From contig DMNK01000156.1 in the NCBI GenBank assembly GCA_003453695.1, positions 14,767-20,117 of the forward strand: DNA of 5,351 bases. Reading direction: 5' to 3'. Source of the stretch: Acidimicrobiaceae bacterium (GTDB lineage Bacteria > Actinomycetota > Acidimicrobiia > Acidimicrobiales > UBA8190). Under the pieces are notes generated by a model, which saw only the letters and a list, made by a program, of their open reading frames with translations, was not told the origin of the DNA and did no database searches. Position numbers and translations under genes: made by a program. Of the stretch, positions 1 to 5,351 are shown in pieces. Position 1 is the stretch's first letter, and the number at the start of each line of letters is the position of its first letter.

Positions 1-21
1 CGGCCCGGACGGCCCGGACGG
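1..21. repeat. 9-bp tandem repeat in the tail of the fusion gene
   Basis: CGGCCCGGA occurs twice (1-9, 10-18) followed by CGG, and is cut by the window edge so more copies may follow. On the coding strand it encodes repeated Pro-Ser-Gly triplets (PSGPSGP) after the last helix of the hydrolase domain. It is a likely flexible tail and a site where copy number could vary between strains. Confidence 0.6.
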
Positions 22-1293
22 CGTGGAGGGCAGCTGCGCCCAGAACCACTCGACGGCCACCTCCGCCACCCGCTCGAGGGCGCCCGGTTCCTCGAAGAGG
101 TGGCCCCCCCCCGCCACGACCTCGAGGCGCGCCTGGGGCAGCTTCTCGAGCGCCCACCGGTTTGCTTCGAGCACGGCGCTGTCCTCGGAGCCCACGACGA
201 GAAGGGTGGGAGCGCGCACCGCCCGCAACACCGGCTCCGGAGCGAGATCGGGCCGTCCGCCGCGCGACACCACCGCGGCCACCGCGGAGCCCGGCCTGGC
301 CGCCGTCACCAGGGCGGCGGCGGCGCCGGTGCTCGCCCCGAAGAGCCCTTGCGACAACGCCGACAGCGACCGGTCGGACGCCGCCCAGTCGGCGGCGGCC
401 GACAACCGCTCGCCCAGGAGCCCGATGTCGAAGACCTTGGCGCGGTCGTCTGCCTCCTCGTCGGTCAAGAGGTCGAAGAGCAGGGTGCCCAGGCCGGCGT
501 GGTTGAGGACCGACGCCACGGCCTGGTTGCGCGGGCTGCGCCGGGACGAACCGCTCCCGTGGGCGAACAGGACGAGACCGGCGGCCCCGGACGGCACGGT
601 GAGCTCACCGGGGAGCCGCACCTCACCGGCAGCGGGCACCGCCACCGGCCGGGACTGCGCCTCGCCCCCGGTGCCGAGCAGGCGGCGCACCTCGTCGTCG
701 GAGGTCTGGCGGAAGTCGTCGTACCACTGGCCGATGCCGAAGAAACGCTCGGAGACCTCCACGCACACCACGTCGTCGGCCACCGCCTGCAGGGCGCGCA
801 CGGCGGCCGGCGGCGCCACGGGGACGGCGAGCACCGCCCGCGACGCCCCCCGGGCGCGCACGACGGCGATGGCGGCGCGAGCCGTGGCCCCGGTGGCGAG
901 CCCGTCGTCCACCACGACGGCGCTGCGCCCCCGCAGCTCGACGCCGGGCCGGCCCTGGCGATAGAGGGCCAGGCGGCGCTGCAGTTCCGCCCCTTCCCGG
1001 GTGGCGACGTCGTCCAGCACGGCGTCGGACACCTGCAGCTGGGACACGAGCTCGTCGTTCAGCACGCGCACGCCGCCCTCGCCCAGCGCGCCCATGGCCA
1101 GCTCGGGCTGGCGCGGGTAGCCGAGCTTGCGCACGACGAGCACGTCGAGGGGCGCTCCGAGCGCCTTCGCCACTTGGGCGGCCACCGGCACGCCGCCCCG
1201 TGCCATGCCCAGCACCACCGGCGAGTCGAGGCCGAGGGGCACCACGAGCTCGGCCAGGAGCCGTCCCGCTTCGGCCCGGTCCCGGAACCGCAC
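1..1293 (-). CDS. Phosphoribosyltransferase / dienelactone-hydrolase-type alpha/beta hydrolase fusion (3' end cut by window edge)
   Basis: Two-domain protein with 431 residues visible and no stop before the window edge. Residues 1-210 are a type I phosphoribosyltransferase domain: the PRPP loop VVVDDGLATGAT lies at about 126-137 with D129/D130, and an RGG-VPVA segment follows at 32-37. Residues 215-420 are an alpha/beta hydrolase: HGSGSSRRSPRN at 245-256 (oxyanion region), nucleophile elbow GASTG with S321, a likely acid at D371 (GSED), and H398 in GGGHLFEEPG. From memory, mycobacterial Rv0571c has the same architecture at about 440 residues, so little should be missing. Both active sites look intact; substrates are unknown. 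I chose GTG at 1293 because the next residues (RFRDRAEAGR) match the usual family N-terminus and it lies 1 bp after the preceding stop. A CTG at 1302 is a less likely start. No clear Shine-Dalgarno is seen, which suggests coupled translation. The tail after about 422 is Ser/Pro/Gly-rich. Confidence 0.9.
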   Translation of the reverse strand, partial: MRFRDRAEAGRLLAELVVPLGLDSPVVLGMARGGVPVAAQVAKALGAPLDVLVVRKLGYPRQPELAMGALGEGGVRVLNDELVSQLQVSDAVLDDVATREGAELQRRLALYRQGRPGVELRGRSAVVVDDGLATGATARAAIAVVRARGASRAVLAVPVAPPAAVRALQAVADDVVCVEVSERFFGIGQWYDDFRQTSDDEVRRLLGTGGEAQSRPVAVPAAGEVRLPGELTVPSGAAGLVLFAHGSGSSRRSPRNQAVASVLNHAGLGTLLFDLLTDEEADDRAKVFDIGLLGERLSAAADWAASDRSLSALSQGLFGASTGAAAALVTAARPGSAVAAVVSRGGRPDLAPEPVLRAVRAPTLLVVGSEDSAVLEANRWALEKLPQARLEVVAGGGHLFEEPGALERVAEVAVEWFWAQLPSTPSGPSGP

Positions 1294-1294
1294 G

Positions 1295-1618
1295 TCAGCC
1301 AGACCGCAACCGCCCGAGGCGCCGCATCCACCAGTCGGGATCGCGGGCGTGGGCGTGGAAGTGGTCGGGGATCTGCCGCATCACCTCGTCGGCCGACCAC
1401 CGCCCGGCGCCGAGCACGGCGTCCGCGGCCTGCGCCAGCTGGTCCAGCATGTGCCGCCGTACCTGGTCGGGCGGGTCGACGGCGTGCTCCCGCCATACCA
1501 CCATGGGCACGGCGCACACCTCGCACTCGGCCACCCAGCACACCTCGTCCTCGTGGTACCAGGTGGTGAGGCGCGCCGCCTCGCACAGCTCACACGCTCG
1601 CCCAGGCGCGCCACCCAC
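1295..1618 (-). CDS. Small Cys/His-rich protein, possible reduced HIT-like domain
   Basis: A 107-residue protein I cannot name with certainty. It opens with CELC (C9, C12), followed by C27, C32 and C35 (C-x4-C-x2-C), a plausible zinc-binding set. Near the C-terminus HFHAHAR (86-92) resembles the HIT signature H-phi-H-phi-H-phi-phi, followed by DPDWW as in the 'PR..gD.nW' ending of HIT hydrolases. The middle (VPMVVWREH at 37-45, then an amphipathic helix at about 51-70) matches the order of the HIT 'GH-lviP-H' strand and helix. HIT proteins are usually 110-150 residues nucleotide hydrolases or transferases, so this would be a minimal version. The last position of the triad motif is Arg, not hydrophobic. 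The GTG at 1618 is the first usable start after the kinase stop 5 bp upstream, with AGGGA close in front. Its stop is 1 bp before the next gene, so an operon is likely. Coding status is well supported; the HIT assignment is inference. Confidence 0.8.
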   Translation of the reverse strand: MGGAPGRACELCEAARLTTWYHEDEVCWVAECEVCAVPMVVWREHAVDPPDQVRRHMLDQLAQAADAVLGAGRWSADEVMRQIPDHFHAHARDPDWWMRRLGRLRSG

Positions 1619-1620
1619 CG

Positions 1621-1625
1621 TCCCT
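1621..1625 (-). promoter_or_regulatory. Possible ribosome binding site (AGGGA) for the small Cys/His-rich gene
   Basis: AGGGA overlaps the last two bases of the kinase stop codon TAG and lies only 2 bp before the GTG at 1618. The purine run fits a Shine-Dalgarno core but the spacing is short, so re-initiation by ribosomes finishing the kinase may matter more than this site. It supports 1618 as the start because the in-frame stretch upstream has no other start codon near the kinase stop. Confidence 0.35.
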
Positions 1626-3528
1626 ACTGCAGCGTCATGTCGACGGAGGACCCGGGCGGGACGGGCGTACCGGTGGACGGCGACGTCTGGACGACGCGAC
1701 CCGATCCACGGCCCGAGATGTTGCCCGGCTGCAGCCCGGCGTTCTGCAGAGCCGTCAGCGCCTGCTGCAACGTGTCGCCCAACAGGTTGGGCACGGGCAC
1801 CGGTGGTGGCCCCTGGGAGATCTGCACCACCACGGTGGTGCCTTGGGGCGCCTGGCCGGTCGGGCTCCAACTCACCACCTGACCGGAGGGCACCGTGGTG
1901 CTGTAGGTGTTCTGGCACTGCGCCTTCAGGCTCACCGCCTGCAGCGTGGTGGTGGCGCCCTGGCACGTCGAGCCGGTCAGCGAAGGGATCGTCTCGATGG
2001 GAGGACCCGACGACACCACCACGTGGACGGCTGAGCCGAGCGGTGCCCGGCCCTGCGGGCTCCAGTCGATCACCGCGCCGGAGACGACGGTGGTCGAGTT
2101 CTGCTGGGTGCACGCCGACCGGAGCTGGGCGGCGGCCAGCATCGAGGCGACCTGGGCGCACCCGCCGGTCACCGACGACAGCGACGGCACCGCCACCGGA
2201 GGCGGGCCCGACGACAGCACGACCTTGACCGTCGAACCCTCCTTGAGCACGGTGCCGGCGACAGGCGTCTCTCTGATCACGTCCCCGGTGGGCACCGTCA
2301 CCGACGACCGGTGGCCGGCGACGGCCAGGGTGAAGTGGTCCCGGCGCAGGGCCTGACGGGCGGCTGTTTCGGTGTCGCCGGTGACCGCCGGCAGCCGGTG
2401 GGAGGCCACGAACAGCCCCGAGGCGCTGACACCGTAGGCAGCGGCCCCCACGAGGAGCAGGGCGGCCAGGACGACGAGGGCGATCTTGACCGGCGTCCGG
2501 CCCAAGAAGCCCGCCACCCGGCGGCGCGCCGGCTCTGCTTTCGGGCCGCGGGCCGCGCTGTCGCCGGCGAGGTCGGCAGCAGCCGGGGCCGGGGTGGAGA
2601 GCCCCAGTTCGGTGAGGTCGTCGGCTTTGGCCCGCTCCCGGCTGGAGGGCGCCGGTGGCAACTTGTGGCCGCCGGGCCCGGCGAGGGGCAGCGGTGCGGT
2701 CTGCGGAACCTCGGTGCCGAGCGCCCGCAGGCGGGCGGCGAACGACGAGGCGTCGAGGCGCTGGTCGGGGTCGCCACTGGTGGCGGCGTCCAGGACGGGG
2801 GCCAGGGGGCCCAGCGCGTCGTGGCCGGGGAGGCGGGCGTCGACGCGTGCCATGAGCGTGGCCAACGTGGTGTCGGCGACGAAGGGCACCATGCCGGTGA
2901 CCGCCTCGTAGAGGACGAGGGCCAGGGAGTAGACGTCGGCCCGGCCGTCCACCTGACGGCCCTGCGCCTGTTCCGGCGCGGCGTAGCGTGCCGTCCCCAG
3001 CGTCGTGCCCACGGGCTCGGTCCAGGCGGCCTCGGCCAGCGCCCGTGCCAACCCGAAGTCGGCGAGGCGCAACCGGCTGTCCTCGCCGAAGAGCAGGTTG
3101 GCCGGCTTCACGTCACGGTGCACGAAGCCGCGGCCGTGGGCGTAGGCCAGCCCCTCGGCGGCTTCGCTTCCCACCAGCAGCGCCTGGGCCACCGACAGCC
3201 GCCGTCCTTCGTCGAGGATGTCGCGCAGCGACCCGCCGCCGCACAGCTCCGTCACGAGGAACGGCCCGAAGTCGTCCTCGCCCCAGTCGTGCACGGCCAG
3301 GATGTAGGGGTGGGCGAGCGATGCCGCCGCTTGCGCCTCGGCCTGGAAGCGACGCAGGAACGCCGAGTCACCCGCCAGCGCCGGGTGGAGCACCTTGATC
3401 GCCACCCGCCGGCGCAGCGTGACGTCCCACGCACAGAAGACGTGCGCCGACGCGCCACTTCCGAGAGCGGATTCGATCCGGTAGCGACCAGCGAGGACGC
3501 GTCCGATGGAGTCGGTGATCGTCGGCAT
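1624..3528 (-). CDS. Transmembrane Ser/Thr protein kinase with four PASTA repeats (PknB-like)
   Basis: Complete 634-residue receptor kinase. Kinase domain at about 15-270: glycine loop GSGASAHV (23-30), VAIK lysine K45, helix-C E64, HRDVKPAN (137-144, catalytic D139), DFG (157-159), activation segment with T170, T175, T176 and T179, APE (184-186), D198 and R257. All catalytic residues are present, so it should be active. A Pro/Ala-rich linker (271-345) leads to one membrane helix (about 348-367), preceded by RRR. Four extracytoplasmic PASTA repeats follow (about 378-441, 445-509, 513-573, 577-634). In PknB/PrkC-type kinases these bind muropeptides or lipid II and control growth and division. 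Repeats 2 and 3 each carry two cysteines 16 residues apart (C457/C473, C522/C538). The ATG at 3528 is fixed by an in-frame TAG 18 bp upstream with no other start between. It is first in its apparent operon, after a 132-bp gap. The symbol is left blank because pknA/B/L-type paralogues cannot be separated here. Confidence 0.96.
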   Translation of the reverse strand: MPTITDSIGRVLAGRYRIESALGSGASAHVFCAWDVTLRRRVAIKVLHPALAGDSAFLRRFQAEAQAAASLAHPYILAVHDWGEDDFGPFLVTELCGGGSLRDILDEGRRLSVAQALLVGSEAAEGLAYAHGRGFVHRDVKPANLLFGEDSRLRLADFGLARALAEAAWTEPVGTTLGTARYAAPEQAQGRQVDGRADVYSLALVLYEAVTGMVPFVADTTLATLMARVDARLPGHDALGPLAPVLDAATSGDPDQRLDASSFAARLRALGTEVPQTAPLPLAGPGGHKLPPAPSSRERAKADDLTELGLSTPAPAAADLAGDSAARGPKAEPARRRVAGFLGRTPVKIALVVLAALLLVGAAAYGVSASGLFVASHRLPAVTGDTETAARQALRRDHFTLAVAGHRSSVTVPTGDVIRETPVAGTVLKEGSTVKVVLSSGPPPVAVPSLSSVTGGCAQVASMLAAAQLRSACTQQNSTTVVSGAVIDWSPQGRAPLGSAVHVVVSSGPPIETIPSLTGSTCQGATTTLQAVSLKAQCQNTYSTTVPSGQVVSWSPTGQAPQGTTVVVQISQGPPPVPVPNLLGDTLQQALTALQNAGLQPGNISGRGSGRVVQTSPSTGTPVPPGSSVDMTLQ

Positions 3529-3557
3529 GGGGCCGCGTCCAGGCTATCGACGCTCCG

Positions 3558-3571
3558 CCACCGGACGGTGG
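3558..3571. repeat. Short inverted repeat CCACCG-GA-CGGTGG upstream of the kinase
   Basis: Perfect 6-bp arms with a 2-bp centre, lying 30-43 bp upstream of the kinase start codon. The centre is too short for a stable hairpin loop, so if it functions it would be as a dimeric-regulator binding site in the promoter area. In DNA this GC-rich, a 6-bp inverted match can easily arise by chance. Confidence 0.3.
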
Positions 3572-3600
3572 ACGTCAGCGAAACAGCATCGCAATTCCGG

Positions 3601-3644
3601 TATGGGAGGCGTCCGGATCCCGTATGGGAGGCGCCCGGGTCCGG
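3601..3644. repeat. Tandem direct repeat, two 22-bp units
   Basis: Unit 1 is 3601-3622 and unit 2 is 3623-3644. Both begin TATGGGAGGCG and differ at 3 of 22 positions. The 22-bp period is close to two helical turns, which would place both copies on the same face of the DNA. They lie 73-116 bp upstream of the kinase ATG and 17-60 bp past the Nudix stop. They could be paired operator sites or simply a small local duplication. Confidence 0.7.
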
Positions 3645-3660
3645 GGAAACCGGCCGGATC

Positions 3661-5351
<1,691 letters not shown>

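Larger units (their letters stand above)
3529..3660 (-). promoter_or_regulatory. Intergenic region between the Nudix gene and the kinase, likely promoter region
   Basis: The only real non-coding stretch in the window (132 bp). It separates the ligA-Nudix pair from the kinase cluster and probably holds the kinase promoter. The only box I can fit is TAGCCT at 3546-3541 (a TANNNT -10 pattern), but no convincing -35 lies 17-18 bp upstream, and transcription would begin within about 10 bp of the ATG, giving an almost leaderless mRNA. The region also carries a 22-bp tandem repeat and a short inverted repeat, listed separately. No strong hairpin plus T-run terminator follows the Nudix stop, so read-through from ligA is possible. 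Confidence 0.4.

Noticed and set aside
100..1569. Open plus-strand frame of 489 codons opposite the fusion gene and the small Cys/His-rich gene
   Set aside because: The complementary strand encodes the PRPP loop, serine nucleophile motif and HIT-like motif. The plus-strand product is His/Arg/Gly-rich shadow sequence.
1619..2161. Upstream extension of the small Cys/His-rich gene's frame to an ATG at 2161
   Set aside because: The extra residues lie wholly out of frame inside the kinase PASTA region and have shadow composition. The conserved-looking part begins just after the kinase stop, so GTG 1618 is preferred.
3631..3660. GC-rich palindromes (CCCGGG, CCGGCCGG) just after the Nudix stop as a terminator
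   Set aside because: The arms are short and overlapping, and no T-run follows on the minus strand. Such palindromes are common at this base composition.

Overview
The window is very GC-rich and every gene in it is read from the minus strand, so gene order runs from high to low coordinates. The sequence style (GTG starts, near-saturated G/C third positions, a PknB-type kinase with an 'LAEAAWTEP' activation segment, an Rv0571c-like phosphoribosyltransferase/hydrolase fusion) suggests an actinobacterium. An Acidimicrobiia-like, possibly uncultivated lineage is my best guess. That placement comes from remembered family resemblance, not from a search.

Layout in transcription order: (1) the 3' 60% or so of ligA, NAD-dependent DNA ligase, enters at the right edge and ends at 4140. 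(2) A Nudix hydrolase (4143-3661) starts on a GTG whose last two bases are the first two of the ligA stop codon, so the two are probably translationally coupled. (3) A 132-bp intergenic gap (3660-3529) carries a tandem pair of 22-bp repeats and a short inverted repeat, and is the most likely place for a promoter. (4) A complete membrane Ser/Thr kinase with four extracytoplasmic PASTA repeats (3528-1624). (5) After 5 bp, a 107-residue cysteine- and histidine-rich protein (1618-1295) that I read as a reduced HIT-like domain. (6) After 1 bp, a two-domain protein that runs off the left edge (1293-1): an N-terminal PRPP-binding phosphoribosyltransferase domain fused to a C-terminal alpha/beta hydrolase of the dienelactone-hydrolase type.

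Functionally, ligA serves DNA replication and repair, and the Nudix enzyme may be a housekeeping nucleotide-pool or metabolite hydrolase riding with it. The kinase would sense cell-wall fragments or lipid II outside the cell and signal inside. The two genes behind it are spaced like one transcription unit, but nothing in their sequence proves a functional link to the kinase. Apart from the 132-bp gap there is essentially no non-coding DNA. I see no tRNA, rRNA, CRISPR array, insertion sequence or phage signature.

I do not see a clear new multi-gene defence or mobile system. The points most worth following are the HIT-like mini-protein, the matched cysteine pairs in PASTA repeats 2 and 3, the one-residue insertion in the Nudix box, and the repeat pair upstream of the kinase.
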